Assembly: GCA_963575745.1 (NCBI GenBank)
Contig: CAUYUJ010000847.1
Location: 98,309 to 162,308 of the forward strand
Reading direction: 5' to 3'
Length of the DNA: 64,000 nucleotides
Source of the DNA: Prorocentrum cordatum
Lineage: Eukaryota > Sar > Dinophyceae > Prorocentrales > Prorocentraceae
Each line of letters begins with the position of its first letter. Within the stretch, counting starts at the first letter, position 1. The notes under the pieces are model-generated. The model did not search any database and had not been told where the DNA came from. It saw only the letters and a list, made by a program, of their open reading frames with translations. The position numbers and the translations under genes are program-made. Shown one piece after another: positions 44,971 through 55,199 of this stretch.

Positions 44971-46960
44971 TGGCCAGATTCTTCATTCGAGACGAAGAGG
45001 GATCGGTGATATAATTGGCACTTTTGCATTGCATATTGCTGTGTCGCCCCATTCTGGTGTATCATCTGCTACAGTGCGCGCGTGACACACTGGTGTCGCC
45101 GAGCCGTTGGTCACGTTAGCTTTAATGTGTCAGGTTAGCTTAGGCGCAGTGTCGACAGGGCCTGGATCAGGTTAGGTTAGGTTTGTCACGTTAGGAGGGG
45201 GCCTGGCTGGCATGAGTGGCGCTAGGGAGGGCTGAAACGAAAGTTGGACTGTTTTGGCAGTCTGGGCGGGAGTCTCGAAAGTATCAGTGATACCGTGGAA
45301 GAGTGGTGAACTACATACTCATGGCGGTAGATAGCAGTGAGGTTTCAACATGTTGTAGGCTAGCACAGACAGTGCTGGCTGGCCTTTTGAGGTACGATCA
45401 ACTGTGTGAAAGTAGGCGCATGGCGCTGCGATTATGTGATGGCGTTATATAGCACTGTATGCAAATTGTGGCACAGAGTAAACTCGCCTAAGAAGTAAAG
45501 AGCAGGCTGGCCTAAGAAGTACCTCCCCTCTCCTCCTCCTCCTCCTCCTCCTCCTCCTCCTCGTCTTGTCGGGACCTTTCAATCCTTCCGTCGATTCTCT
45601 GCGGCTTCCCAGCCTCGGGATGCCGTTCAGCAGCTGCGCCTCGGCGAGAGCGCTCCGGAGATGCCAGAATCGTCCCGAGCGGCTGCCAGCGGCCCGCGTG
45701 ATGGCCCGAAAGCCGACAACGCCTCGCTGAGAAAACGAGAATGCGACGGAATGTGCTCCTGCCATTTTGGGCCTTCGGGGGCCCTCCCGGGGCTCCGCGG
45801 GCCGTCAGAGAACGGCTCGGGAGGAGAAGCCGGTGTCGGGGAAGTGGGGAGGCCAGCCGCGTGCAGTTCGGCACGAACGAAATGGGTGCGGGAAGAGTGG
45901 GAACGAAGACCAGCAGCAGTTCCTGTTCGTTTTGACAGGACTCGCTGTCGTTGTCGCCGCGGACGGTGTCCATTTGAGACAGAAGGCCACCTGCCCAACA
46001 ACGGCCGCTGTCGTGTTTGGATAACACTTGCTGTTGGGCATCGTACCCATTTTCCCCGTGCCCATTTCGGGCGTCCAACGCAATTGGTTCCCTGACCCCC
46101 CGCCCCCCCCCGTGTGCTCGGTTACCGTATTGGCTTACTCCGTCTGGACTAAGCCTCTCCTGATCGAAGGCTAGGTCCATACAGAGTAGGTCTATACGAA
46201 GTGCTCGGTCTCCGTCCAGGCTTACTCCGTCTGGACTTAGCCTCTCCAGACCCCCCGCTCCCCCCATGTGCCTCCTCCTCCTCCTCCTCCTCCTCCTCCT
46301 CCTCTTCGAGCGGCCGGAGCTGCATGTATCCGATCCCGTGCCCGGGCAGGGCCGGTTTTGCGCCGATGGCGTCCTTTCGCACCCGTCTTGTCACGAGACG
46401 GCTGAGGATCCGAGGGCCTCCTCGGACGCTCGGAGGGCTCCCGGGTGCCCCTGGAGAGCCCTCCAGGGGCCTCCGGGGAGACCTCGGGAGGGCCCTGGGC
46501 CTCCTGGCGCCGCGAGCAGCAGCCTCGGGAGCCGCGCCCTGCTGGCCCTCGCGAGCAGCGCCCCCGGCGCCGGCGGCTCGGCGCGGCTCGGCGCGGCTCG
46601 GCGCGGCGGGCCGTCGGTCAGCAGAAAACTAAGAGGGGTGTCCAGGTAGACCCTGGCTTAAGAACCCCTCCAGGGTAGACCCCCCTTCTAGAATGTAGAA
46701 AATTGGCCAGGGCCGAACGTGGTCCTGGGAGGGGGCCCAGGATAGAGCCTGAGATGAAAAAACCCTTAGGGCTGGGTCGTGGGATTGGGTCCTTGGGACG
46801 GGTTTTAGGATAAAGTTCCAGGATCGGCTTCTGGGACTGGGTGCTGGGTTAGGGGCCTGGAGTAAAGTCTGGGGAGAGGCTCTTACACCATACTACTTGG
46901 ACAAGGTCCTGTCTCATGTTCCTGGGATACGGTCCTGCGATCGGGTCCTCGGATCGGGCC
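44971..46960. other. No recognisable gene; short repeats
   Basis: Contains GGTTAGGTTAGG words at 45165-45185, CCT tracts at 45533-45563 and 46265-46305, a ~90-bp duplication of TTACTCCGTCTGGACT at 46131-46250, and CCTGGGA/GGGTCCT-type degenerate repeats at 46620-46960. Confidence 0.6.
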
Positions 46961-47132
46961 CTGAAATATGGCATTGGAGGAGGGAGGGGAGGATTGGAGG
47001 GGGGAGGAGGGTGATGGGGGGCATGAGGGGGGGGGATGTGAGAGTGAGGGCGAGGGGGAGGGCCTACGGAACGCCACTGGGGCTAAAACGAATACAAAAC
47101 CAGCAGCCGCACGATCATTTATCACCATCACC

Positions 47133-47156
47133 ACTGTAGCCTGTTTTGGCTCGAAG
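47133..47156 (+). other. Relict spliced leader 1
   Basis: ACTGTAGCCTGTTTTGGCTC plus GAAG aligns with the dinoflagellate 22-nt spliced leader (core CCGTAGCCATTTTGGCTC, then AAG) with two substitutions and two single-base insertions. It lies about 70 bp before the ATG at 47226. Such genomic relicts arise when trans-spliced mRNA is copied back into the genome. Confidence 0.75.
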
Positions 47157-47225
47157 CGTTGGTTCAGCGTCTCAACGCCGAGCTAAGCTTTCCATTTTCG
47201 GGCACGTTGAGGGTTGTATCGAGCG

Positions 47226-47969
47226 ATGTCAGCTCCGCAGAAACGGTCGATCTCTGAGCGGACGGCGGAGAACGCAGCTGTACAGGTGGTGAGGACCTTC
47301 GCCACGCTCGGCGCAGTTGCTGCTGAACGCGAGCTGGTGAACGTCACGGCCAAACTCAAGGAGAACACGCATTTGTTGTACGGCGTTAGCGCCATCATTG
47401 AGGACCCCAACTCGTGGGAGCTTGTGGCCGATGTAAACATGGTGCAGGCCTTGGTGAGGTTCGCGAAGGACGGCAACTTGCGTGGCCTTCTCCTCGGCGT
47501 GCAACCTGATGCCGCGGCTCTGACCGTCGCCAAGCCAGCTGCCAGGGCGAGGAAGCTGCGCTCGTCGGCCAAGAGGGTGAAGCACCTTTACATGGCGGAC
47601 TACATGGAGGCCGTGGTGCTCAATGCCTTGCGGCGGCTCAACAAGCACGACCTGTTCAATGCCGACCAGTCTGGCAACATACCAGCAGCCGTCAGTAACA
47701 CCGACCCCCTGAAGGTGCTGTGCTGGGCCCTCGACTGTGACCTGGAGATGCTCTTGCCGCACACCTACCTGCAGGACCAGAAGGGCATCTTGCTGGATGA
47801 CTTGGCCGACATCTTCGTCATCAGGGGCGAGTCGCGTGGGGAGAAGCTGAAGGACATGGACCTGGCGATGTTCACGAAGTCCGCTGGTTGGTACTCGAAG
47901 GACGATGAGAAGAAGCTCATTCAGTGCAGCATCAACACCGACAAGGCTCGGCGATGCGTTCAAAATTAG
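47226..47969 (+). CDS. Unknown protein downstream of relict spliced leader
   Basis: A 247-codon ORF starting MSAPQKRSISERTAEN and ending KARRCVQN. The start is chosen as the first ATG after the relict leader; the ORF track extends four codons further up without another ATG. The composition is that of an ordinary soluble protein: mixed helices, no transmembrane segment, no signal peptide, no low complexity. Features are a basic patch (KPAARARKLRSSAKRVKHL, about residues 100-118) and an acidic C-terminal half (LLDDLADIFVIRGESRGEKLKD). I do not recognise the family. No intron is needed to read it, which fits a retroposed copy. It is followed after 260 bp by another ORF on the same strand. Confidence 0.6.
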   Translation: MSAPQKRSISERTAENAAVQVVRTFATLGAVAAERELVNVTAKLKENTHLLYGVSAIIEDPNSWELVADVNMVQALVRFAKDGNLRGLLLGVQPDAAALTVAKPAARARKLRSSAKRVKHLYMADYMEAVVLNALRRLNKHDLFNADQSGNIPAAVSNTDPLKVLCWALDCDLEMLLPHTYLQDQKGILLDDLADIFVIRGESRGEKLKDMDLAMFTKSAGWYSKDDEKKLIQCSINTDKARRCVQN

Positions 47970-48230
47970 AAGGGGGCACGGCGCAGATGAGGAACTCCAC
48001 GATGCCGCCCATTGGGCGGCATCCCAGGTCAGACCAAGCCCCGCATACGAAAATGCAAACACAATACGTGCGCCACCGACGTAAAACAAAACACAGCCAC
48101 TTCGGGTATCCCTGTCCCTAAATCGTTCGGTGTTGGAGGGTGTCCAATCATTCGGTTCAAACATAGCTTCGGCGTTTGGGGCCATGGGAACTATCATGAA
48201 ACGTATACTCCTCATCTGCTCCATGCTGAC

Positions 48231-48670
48231 ATGCCCAAGGTCGTCAGTTTCGATTTCGCCACGGCGTGCGAGGTGGACGACCGCTTCAGTCTGTCTGCTA
48301 ACGCGTTGTGCCAGGTCGGGAACAGCACAAAGCTGCAGCTCCCGCTGAAGAGCCAGGTCGAGGACGCGGGAATCGAATTCAAGGTGGTGGACAACAAACC
48401 GTGGGAACTCAAGGGGATGCCGCATGCAACTCTCGCGCCACCAGAGTCTGGTGCGGCGTCCTGTGGCGGGAAGACGACAACGGGGGGGCAACGACAGCTG
48501 CCAAGAGGCAGAAGCTGGGCACTGCTGACGCGATTGGCGGCGCGCTCAGGAGGCGCCTGACGGGTCGCTCAACTGAGGCTGGCGCAGCCCCTGGCCCTAG
48601 CGGCGCTGCCACTGGCTCCGCACCCACCCTCGGCGCTGGCAGCGGCGGGAGCGCTGCGGGTGCTGCCTAG
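48231..48670 (+). pseudogene. Unknown protein, frameshifted
   Basis: From ATG 48231 the frame reads MPKVVSFDFATACEVDDRFS through VVDNKPWELKGMPHATLAPP. Near 48450-48485, which contains a G run, the plausible reading moves to another frame: TTAAKRQKLGTADAIGGALR and a Gly/Ala/Ser tail ending SGGSAAGAA at 48669. The AKRQKL stretch resembles a basic nuclear-localisation-like patch. It lies in the same transcription unit as the 47226 ORF and may be a second part of the same retroposed gene. The break may be a real indel or a homopolymer sequencing error. Family unknown. Confidence 0.45.
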
Positions 48671-48786
48671 CGCCTAGGCTCCGCGCTGCGACCCCAGCGA
48701 CTCGCCTCGACTGCAGAGTCCAGTTTTACCACGAACTTTCTAGGTTGACTCTGAGATAGGCTTCGGTACTTTTGACCACCCGCATG

Positions 48787-48985
48787 TGTATATTCGGTCG
48801 CCCTTTCTTGCGGCCCCTCGGGTAGGGCAGAGAGGCTCGGCGATATTCCGCGAGCTAGTGCGCGCTGTTGCAGAGCAGCTGTAGCGACATGCCCCCTTGC
48901 CTGAGGCATCTAAAGACGTAGAGGGTGGTTTGATGATGAGGCAGAGCAAAAACACACCGCCGATCACACGGCCGTAATCATCAAA
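48787..48985 (+). repeat. 3' shared sequence, copy 1
   Basis: Related to 50046-50222: both hold CATGTGTATA, CTCGGCGATAT, CGCGAGCT, GCGCGC and ATCACACGGCCG in the same order. It follows the first ORF pair as copy 2 follows the 49635 ORF. Confidence 0.65.
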
Positions 48986-49012
48986 GACACCTATCACCAA
49001 CGAGAGAACGCG

Positions 49013-49110
49013 CTTCCCTCCTCCCTCCTCCCTCCCCCCTCCTCCCCCTCCCTCCTCCTCCCTCCTCCCCCTCCTCCTCCTCCTCCTCCTCCTCCTCCTC
49101 CTCCTCATCT
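49013..49110. repeat. (CCT)n microsatellite
   Basis: CCT/CCCT tract. Confidence 0.95.
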
Positions 49111-49369
49111 AAGGTTGCGTGCGGCCTCGTGCTCGTTCGCCAGTTCTGCTTCCAGAGCGTCCAAGGCGGCCCCAGAGGCCATCGAGAGCCCCGCAAACCT
49201 TTTGAACATACAGCCCAAGAAAGGCCCAGGAGAGTTCCAGTTCGGCCCGAGAAGTTCAGAATTCTGGACGCTTCGCGTACCCCCACCAGCCCGTCCAGGA
49301 ACGACGCCCAGGCGCGTTGAGGTGATCAGGGAAGTGCGGGAAGCCCTCTTGGGCGATGGGCCCATAAGA

Positions 49370-49455
49370 TGGTTCCAAGAGGGCCCTAAGAGGCCCCCAA
49401 GAGGGGCCCAAGAGGGGCCCAAGAGGGACCCAAGAGGGGCCCAAGAGGCCCCAAA
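49370..49455. repeat. GGGGCCCAAGAGG short repeat
   Basis: Tandem GCCCAAGAGGGG words related to 52440-53335. Confidence 0.85.
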
Positions 49456-49551
49456 GACGTTACTAAGACATTTGAAGAACAAACGGTTAGCCGAGCAAGA
49501 GGTTGAGCAGGGCCGTTTGGTCTCCATCGACGCAGAGTCCTTTGAACTCTT

Positions 49552-49576
49552 CCCCGCAGGCATTTTCGGCTCGAAC
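49552..49576 (+). other. Relict spliced leader 2
   Basis: CCCCGCAGGCATTTTCGGCT then CGAAC aligns with the dinoflagellate spliced leader (CCGTAGCCATTTTGGCTC, AAG). It shares with relict 1 an extra G after GGCTC and a following CGTTGG. It lies about 60 bp before the ATG at 49635. Confidence 0.65.
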
Positions 49577-49634
49577 GTTGGGTAGCGGCGTGCCGCCGCG
49601 AGCCCTCTGGCACCGAGTGCACTCTTTACCGAGT

Positions 49635-50012
49635 ATGCCGCCTTTTCATGCTGCGGCTGCCCAAGCGGACGCTGCGGTGGTCCAGGTCACATCGCAGATG
49701 ATGACGCCTAGCCGCGTGGAGGTTAAAGGGCCCTCGGCCGTTTCTGCTCATCAGTGGGTGTACAAGATCCGCCAGATGTCGGTGGGGAACCGCGCGATCG
49801 CGCTGCTCAAGATGCTCCACCGGAACCCAATGCTCGCTGCCCTGGTCATTGAGTATGAGCGCAAGTTTGACAAGAAGGCGAACAAGAGGGAGTACAAGAA
49901 GCGCGTAGAGCTTGTCAGGGTCCGTGCCAAGGCCAAGGCAAAGGCGCAGCCTGCGCCGCCCGCTGGAGACAACTCCGACGTGTCCGACAGCGATGAGTCT
50001 GACTCTTACTAG
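49635..50012 (+). CDS. Small unknown basic/acidic protein
   Basis: A 125-codon ORF: MPPFHAAAAQADAAVVQ, a central part (HQWVYKIRQMSVGNRAIALL, MLHRNPMLAALVIEYERKFD), a Lys/Arg-rich helix (KKANKREYKKRVELVRVRAKAKAKA) and an acidic Ser/Asp tail (SDVSDSDESDSY). The charge pattern suggests nucleic-acid or chromatin binding, which is inference only. The relict leader 60 bp upstream supports the start and the strand. No family recognised. Confidence 0.55.
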   Translation: MPPFHAAAAQADAAVVQVTSQMMTPSRVEVKGPSAVSAHQWVYKIRQMSVGNRAIALLKMLHRNPMLAALVIEYERKFDKKANKREYKKRVELVRVRAKAKAKAQPAPPAGDNSDVSDSDESDSY

Positions 50013-50045
50013 GCTTTGGTGCGTCCGTCCACGCTGCCACCTAAG

Positions 50046-50222
50046 TCATGTGTATAGCTGGTGGCCCTGCCCCTTGGAATGACCAGAAAGCTCGGCGATA
50101 TCTCGCGAGCTTGCGCGCGCTCCCTGCAGCTGCCCTGTCATTGCCAATGGTTTTGGACGTAGTAGTTGGTGCGATGCGAGAAAATCACACGGCCGACATC
50201 GTCAACATCACAAGCGAGGGAA
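50046..50222 (+). repeat. 3' shared sequence, copy 2
   Basis: Diverged copy of 48787-48985; follows the 49635 ORF by about 35 bp. Confidence 0.65.
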
Positions 50223-50334
50223 GGAAAACCGCGCAACCAATTGCCAGCGCGAGAAAGGAACCAACAACAAAACACAACAAGCAGCCAATACATATAATAC
50301 GTGGCAACCTAGATTTGGGCATCTCCTGGGACTC

Positions 50335-50460
50335 CCCTGGGGCTCGAACCCTAAGGACTTACGGCTATTCCTTTAGATTCGGCCGGGCTCGAATCCTACA
50401 GGTTTTACGATCATGTCCTTTAGATTGGGCTTCCTGGGGCTCGAATCCTAGCCCCGCGAT
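50335..50460. repeat. GGGCTCGAATCCTA repeat, three units
   Basis: GGGGCTCGAACCCTAAGG, CCGGGCTCGAATCCTACAGG and GGGGCTCGAATCCTAG recur at about 50-bp spacing with CCTTTAGATT between. They resemble a tRNA T-arm word, but no tRNA folds around them. Confidence 0.6.
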
Positions 50461-50611
50461 CCATTTGAGGCATGTGGATGTTGCCAACAAAGGGGTTCGG
50501 CAGGAACGGGTCTCGCTATCATTCCGAACGCTCTGGGTTCTGCAACCACGTTTGCTCAATTACATTGCTCTTCGCATTAGTGTGAGTCACGACGCCTCGC
50601 CTGTGCATCGC

Positions 50612-51988
50612 ATGGGCGATCTTGGGGCACCGCCCCTTTCAGAATTTGATGTTCTCTCGGTGGTGCTTCACGAGTTCGGAGCGAAGCAGTTGCTCCGACA
50701 TCTCTGCACATGCGAGGTTCGCCTTGTCTACGACGGCGAGATCACAGGCCCTCTGCGCTTGGCCCTCGTGGACGGTGGCCAGCTCGTTCTGGCTCACCTG
50801 GACGACGCCGATGCCCCAGTGAAACCAGTGGCTGAAATCTTATCGATGCGATTGCAGGGCAGTAATGGTATTCCCGAGTCAGTGCTCATCGGCACTTCAT
50901 CAGTTCCACTCGCAGATTTGGAAGGTAAGTTGGAAGCAAAGGTGATCGCACTAAGAGGTTCTGCTACAACGCTCCACTTCGAGGTGTACATGCATGCGCT
51001 ACCGAAGCACATAACCACCGTCGACACCGATGGTGATGAGACTGTATCGGATTGGTTTGTCCTGCCGTCCTTGGTCACTTACTTGTTTGGCAGCAACACA
51101 AACAACTTCATTGCCAACCACCTCGCGAACTGGCGCAACTTGGTGGCACCTTTGGGCTTCGCACCTGACCACATCAGGCATTCATCCAAGTCGCTACGGG
51201 CAATCCATAAGGCAGCGGCTGCGGCAGGTCGTGGCGCCACTTGGCCTTCACAGTCGGGTGTTTTCAGCAACGAGGCTGAGTTCACTATATCACCGAGTGG
51301 GCTGCTGGCTCTGATGGGCGCAATGTCAAAGGATACCAAGGCTGCTCCGAAGGGGATGCACATGACTGGCGGCGTGCGGCACCCATCTTTATTGTTAGAG
51401 ATGGTGCTGCGCCGTTTTCTATGCGATGGTCCCGTTTTATTCGACTTGTCAGCATCTGCAGGGCGTTGTCTGATTGTGATCGAAGATGGCATGGTCGACA
51501 TGCGCGAGTTCCATAGCTCTCAGTCCAGCCAAGGCGTGCAAAAGCAGGCACTCTTGCTGAAGCGCATCAGCGAGGCGACCATCCCAGCCGCTGACTTTTT
51601 CAAGTTTCTTCTTGCTGAGGGTACGCGCAGTGGGCGGTCACCGCGGTGGCGGGAGAGGCACGCAGCTACATTCAAGATGTTCTGCCTTGAGTTCGGCAAG
51701 TTCGTCGAGTGTTCGAAGGGTCACGAGATGTGGGGTGAGCGGGGCCACATCGACTTAGGTGTACTGCGTGGTCGTAAGCGGGCTCGTCGAGTGCCTGGAC
51801 CGTACAAGAGGGCGATCGTTGTGAGAGCACGGACATCCAATAGAGTTCGACGCCCGTCGCAGGTGATGGACGGGCTCTGCGTGAAACGCGACCGAGAGGG
51901 ATTGACCTGTGTGCCCGCAAGTTCCGGGAGGAGTTTCGGGATGTTCGAGATATACCAGTACTGGCTTGCTGGAAGGTCTGGGGTCTGA
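50612..51988 (+). CDS. Large unknown protein
   Basis: The open frame runs from ATG 50048 to 51988 (646 codons), but the first ~180 codons overlap the 3' shared repeat and the CTCGAATCC repeats, so the start is put at ATG 50612 (MGDLGAPPLSEFDVLSVVLH), leaving 458 residues. Composition is normal for a globular protein. Seen: HEFGAKQLLRHL, LVYDGEITGPLRLALVDGGQ, LVTYLFGSNTNNFIANHLAN, and a basic C-terminal region (RGRKRARRVPGPYKRAIVVR). A transposon-encoded protein or a host orphan gene are both possible; no catalytic motif stands out. It is the longest plausible uninterrupted gene in the window. Confidence 0.55.
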   Translation: MGDLGAPPLSEFDVLSVVLHEFGAKQLLRHLCTCEVRLVYDGEITGPLRLALVDGGQLVLAHLDDADAPVKPVAEILSMRLQGSNGIPESVLIGTSSVPLADLEGKLEAKVIALRGSATTLHFEVYMHALPKHITTVDTDGDETVSDWFVLPSLVTYLFGSNTNNFIANHLANWRNLVAPLGFAPDHIRHSSKSLRAIHKAAAAAGRGATWPSQSGVFSNEAEFTISPSGLLALMGAMSKDTKAAPKGMHMTGGVRHPSLLLEMVLRRFLCDGPVLFDLSASAGRCLIVIEDGMVDMREFHSSQSSQGVQKQALLLKRISEATIPAADFFKFLLAEGTRSGRSPRWRERHAATFKMFCLEFGKFVECSKGHEMWGERGHIDLGVLRGRKRARRVPGPYKRAIVVRARTSNRVRRPSQVMDGLCVKRDREGLTCVPASSGRSFGMFEIYQYWLAGRSGV

Positions 51989-52324
51989 AAATCGCCACAC
52001 TCGCGCAGTTAGCTACTTTGGCCAGTGGCTTGCAAGGTGCGAATTTGCTGAGAATTTCCTTGCGCACCCCCCTGCCTCCCCAATACTGCCTGTGTATTGG
52101 AGGGGGGGCAGAGGGGGGGGGGTGCGCAAGCAATCCCACCAGCCCTTTAGGGCGTAGGTGGTCTAGGGAGTTTCCTCTGCCAACCCCCTTCTTTCCCTTT
52201 GGGGAGTGGTTTGCCCCTCCCCTTACCCTTCCCCACTGACCTGGACGGGGCCGGTCGCGAGGTGTCAGAGCGTCCAAGATGGCCCAAGACAGCTCCAAGA
52301 GCGAACGGGCGAGAAAACACAAAC

Positions 52325-53340
52325 ATTGATTTTACCTAGGTTTTGGAAGGATTTTGGCATCTTGGGGAGGCCCAAGAGGCGACTCGAGGCACTCTGGAGG
52401 GGCGGGGCTAATAAGCACCCCCCCCTTCTTTGATAGATCTCCTCCAAGATGGCCCAAAGAGCGCCCCCAAGGCTCCCAAGAGCGCCCCAAGAGCGCCCCA
52501 ACAGGGCCCCAAGAGACCCCAAGAGGCCCCCAAGAAGCCTCCAAGACGTTGCCAAGAGACCCCCAAGAGGCCCCAAGAGAGTCCAAGATGGCCCAAGACG
52601 GCTCCAAGAGCGAAAAGGCGAGAAAACAGAAAACATTGATTTTATTGAGGTTTTGGAAGGATTTTGGCCTCTTGGGGGGCCCAAGAGGCGACTCGAGGCA
52701 CTCTAGAGGGGCAACGCTAATTGGGGACCCCCTCTTCTCTGATCGATCTTCTGCAATATGGCCCCACGAGCGCCCCGAAGGCTCCCAAGAGCGCCCCAAG
52801 AGCGCCCCGAGAGCGCCCCAAGAGGCCCCAAGAGGCGCCCAAGAGGCCTCCAAAAGGCTCCCAAGAGACCCCCAAGAGGCCCAGGAGGCTCCCAAGACGG
52901 GTCCAAGAGCGAAAAGGCGAGAAAACAAAAACATGATTTTACCTAGGTTTTGGAAGGATTTTGGCCTCTGGGGGGGGCCCAAGAGGCGACTCGAGGCACT
53001 CTAGAGGGGCAGCGCTAATTGGGGACCCCCCCTTCTTTGATAGATCTCCTCCAAGATGGCCCCAAGAGCGCCTCGAAGGCTCCCAAGAGCGCCCCAAGAG
53101 CGCCCCAAGAGGGCCCCAAGAGGCCCCAAGAGGCCCCCAAGAGGCCGAAGGCTCCCAAGAGCGCCCCAAGAGCGCCCCAAGAGGGCCCCAATAGGCCCCA
53201 AGAGGCCCCCAAGAGGCCTCCAAGAGGCCCCCAAGAGACCCCCAAGAGGCCACAAGAGGCTCCCCGAGATACGCAAGAGGCCCCCGGGACCGCCAAGAGG
53301 CCCCAAGGACGGCCCAAGAGGCCCCAAAGCTCGCAATTGT
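52325..53340. repeat. ~305-bp higher-order repeat, three copies
   Basis: Each copy has TTTTGGAAGGATTTTGGCCTC, CCCAAGAGGCGACTCGAGGC, GGGGACCCCCxCTTCTxTGAT and then a run of GCCCCAAGAGCGCC words; starts fall near 52325, 52632 and 52935. The proline- or glycine-rich frames on both strands are repeat translations. Confidence 0.9.
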
Positions 53341-53575
53341 CCTCCTCCTCCTCCTCTCACCTCTTTTTTCTTCCTCCTCGCCCTCCTCCCCCTCCCCCTC
53401 CTCCCCCATCCCCCTCCCCCTCCTCCTCCTCCTCCTCCTCCTCCTCCTTCTCCTTTTCCTCCTTCTCGTCCTCCTCGTCCTCGCAGTCCTCCATCTCCTC
53501 CTCCTTCTATTCCTCCTCCTCCTCCTCCTGCTCCTCCTCCTGCTCCTCCTCTTCCTCCTCCTACTCCGACGACGA
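53341..53575. repeat. (CCT)n microsatellite
   Basis: CCT/CTC tract of about 235 bp. Confidence 0.95.
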
Positions 53576-53929
53576 CGGCTCCTCCTACATCCTCCCCCTC
53601 TTGGGGTATATGGCGGCTCACCCCGCCCTTTGTTCTTCTGCATGCTCCCCCGCTTCCCTCATAACCTCCACTCCCCTGGGACTCATTTCTGGACGGGCTG
53701 GTGGGGATACGCGAAGCGTCTAGAATAACCACTGCGTCTTCGAGTTTCGGGCTGCTTGCCCAGACAACTCAAGGCGCCATGGATATGCATAAAAATCTGG
53801 CCCCTCCGGTGGACAGACTGAAAGTGTCAACCAGTGTCTCGCCAAGACCTTTAATCATCAAAGCACGTCGAACCAAAATGAATACCCACCCTTTGTCCAA
53901 ATTCAACGTTGACGGGGTTGGGAGGTAGG

Positions 53930-54290
53930 CCAAAGGCCAGGGACAAAATGTGGACACTTCAACTTTGGGTTTGGGGGGAGGGCTGCAAAGCAAGGGCATT
54001 GCGCAGTTGCGGTCATTACAATGCTGCATCGCCTTACTGCAATGGGTGTGGGCACTTTTTGTCTGTGCAACGTAGGGGCCAGATGTATATCCATATCCAC
54101 TGCGCCTCGGCCTCTTGGCGCCCCTCTCCAGCAAGTCCAAGACGCATTGGATCTGGATGCAAATCTTGCCCGCATGCAAGGCATCGGGGCGCACCGGATC
54201 GTCGGAGTATCGGAATCGCAGCGGACCGGGCTGGCCATGACCGACATCGAACAGGATCGATCGGATCGAAGCGAACCCCTGCCTTGATCG
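53930..54290 (+). other. Possible decayed coding fragment
   Basis: The plus-strand frame holds CGHYNAASPYCNGCG, a CxnC...CxxC cluster like a zinc ribbon. A second frame holds DALDLDANLARMQGIGAHRI. Neither stretch is long or flanked by other support, so this is weak evidence for an old gene fragment. Confidence 0.25.
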
Positions 54291-54859
54291 CCGCGCCGCC
54301 CCGGTCGGGGCGGGCAGAAGCGGGGGGGGATAGCAAACGGAGGGGTGCTGGCAACTTGGCTCGCGTAGAGCAAGTTTTTCTTCGGGCTCAGGCGAGTTTA
54401 CTTGTATGGAGGGGGAGAAGGGGAGGTCGGGGGGCGCGGCGAGGCCCGAAAGGAAATCTGCACTTCACGCAAATCGGGGCTCGCTTGCACACGCCTTTTC
54501 GACCCAGCGCTTCTCGACAAAGCGGCGGAGGGAGGGAGGGGGGAATAGCACACAAATAAACTTGCCAGAGTGCACAGAAGTACGCCCCAGCTAATTTCTG
54601 AAGCGCCTCCCGGCGCCGGAGGCGCCAAGGTATCGAGGAGCCCGCCCACTGGCGGGACCGAAACCAGCTGCAGAAGTGCAGCAGCATCCGTCACCCCCCA
54701 ATTTCCCTTCAGCGGCCTTCGGCGACCGTGGGCGCATCCCTCCGCACCGACATGCGTGGAACACGTGGCCAGCAGACGAAAGGAGATGCGGGGCGCGAGC
54801 ATCCCCCTTTCTCATCCCATCCGCACCGAGCCCCGCCGCAACCCTCCAGGCCGTCCCTT

Positions 54860-55075
54860 GGACGCCCGAGTTATCCGGGGTAACTCGGGTCCGGGATAAC
54901 TCGGGTTTGGGTCCCCGAAAAACGAACCCGAGTTAGCCCTGACCCGAGTTACCCCTGATGATTCGGAGCTCTGGACGCCCGAATTATCCGGGATAACTCG
55001 GGTTCGGGCTCCCGAACCACGAACCCGAGTTATCCCTGACCCGAATTACCCCTGATGATTCGGGGCTCTGAGTCC
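54860..55075. repeat. 113-bp tandem duplication of hairpin-forming sequence
   Basis: Each unit starts GACGCCCGA(G/A)TTATCC and contains inverted CCCGAGTTA/TAACTCGGG arms several times over, ending GATTCGG(A/G)GCTCTG. The word CCGAGTTA or its complement occurs about four times per unit, so alternative stems are possible. Confidence 0.85.
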
Positions 55076-55199
55076 CTGCTTTTTGCCGGCCGCACGGCGC
55101 ACGGGGCGTGCGCCAAGAGCTCCCGGCTCGAGCGCGGGGGCCTCACTCGTTGAAGCGGTCGCGCGGGTACCTGGCGGGCGGCTGCGGGCAGCAGCTCGC

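Noticed and set aside
45160-45200. Interstitial telomere (GGTTAGGTTAGG)
   Set aside because: Only two or three units and not the TTTAGGG type expected; probably chance.
45757-45777. Third spliced-leader relict (GCCATTTTGGGCCTTCGG)
   Set aside because: Only about a dozen matching bases, no match before GCC, and no ORF behind it.
50048-50611. N-terminal extension of the large ORF from ATG 50048
   Set aside because: It covers the 3' shared repeat and the CTCGAATCC repeats, and its composition does not match the downstream protein.
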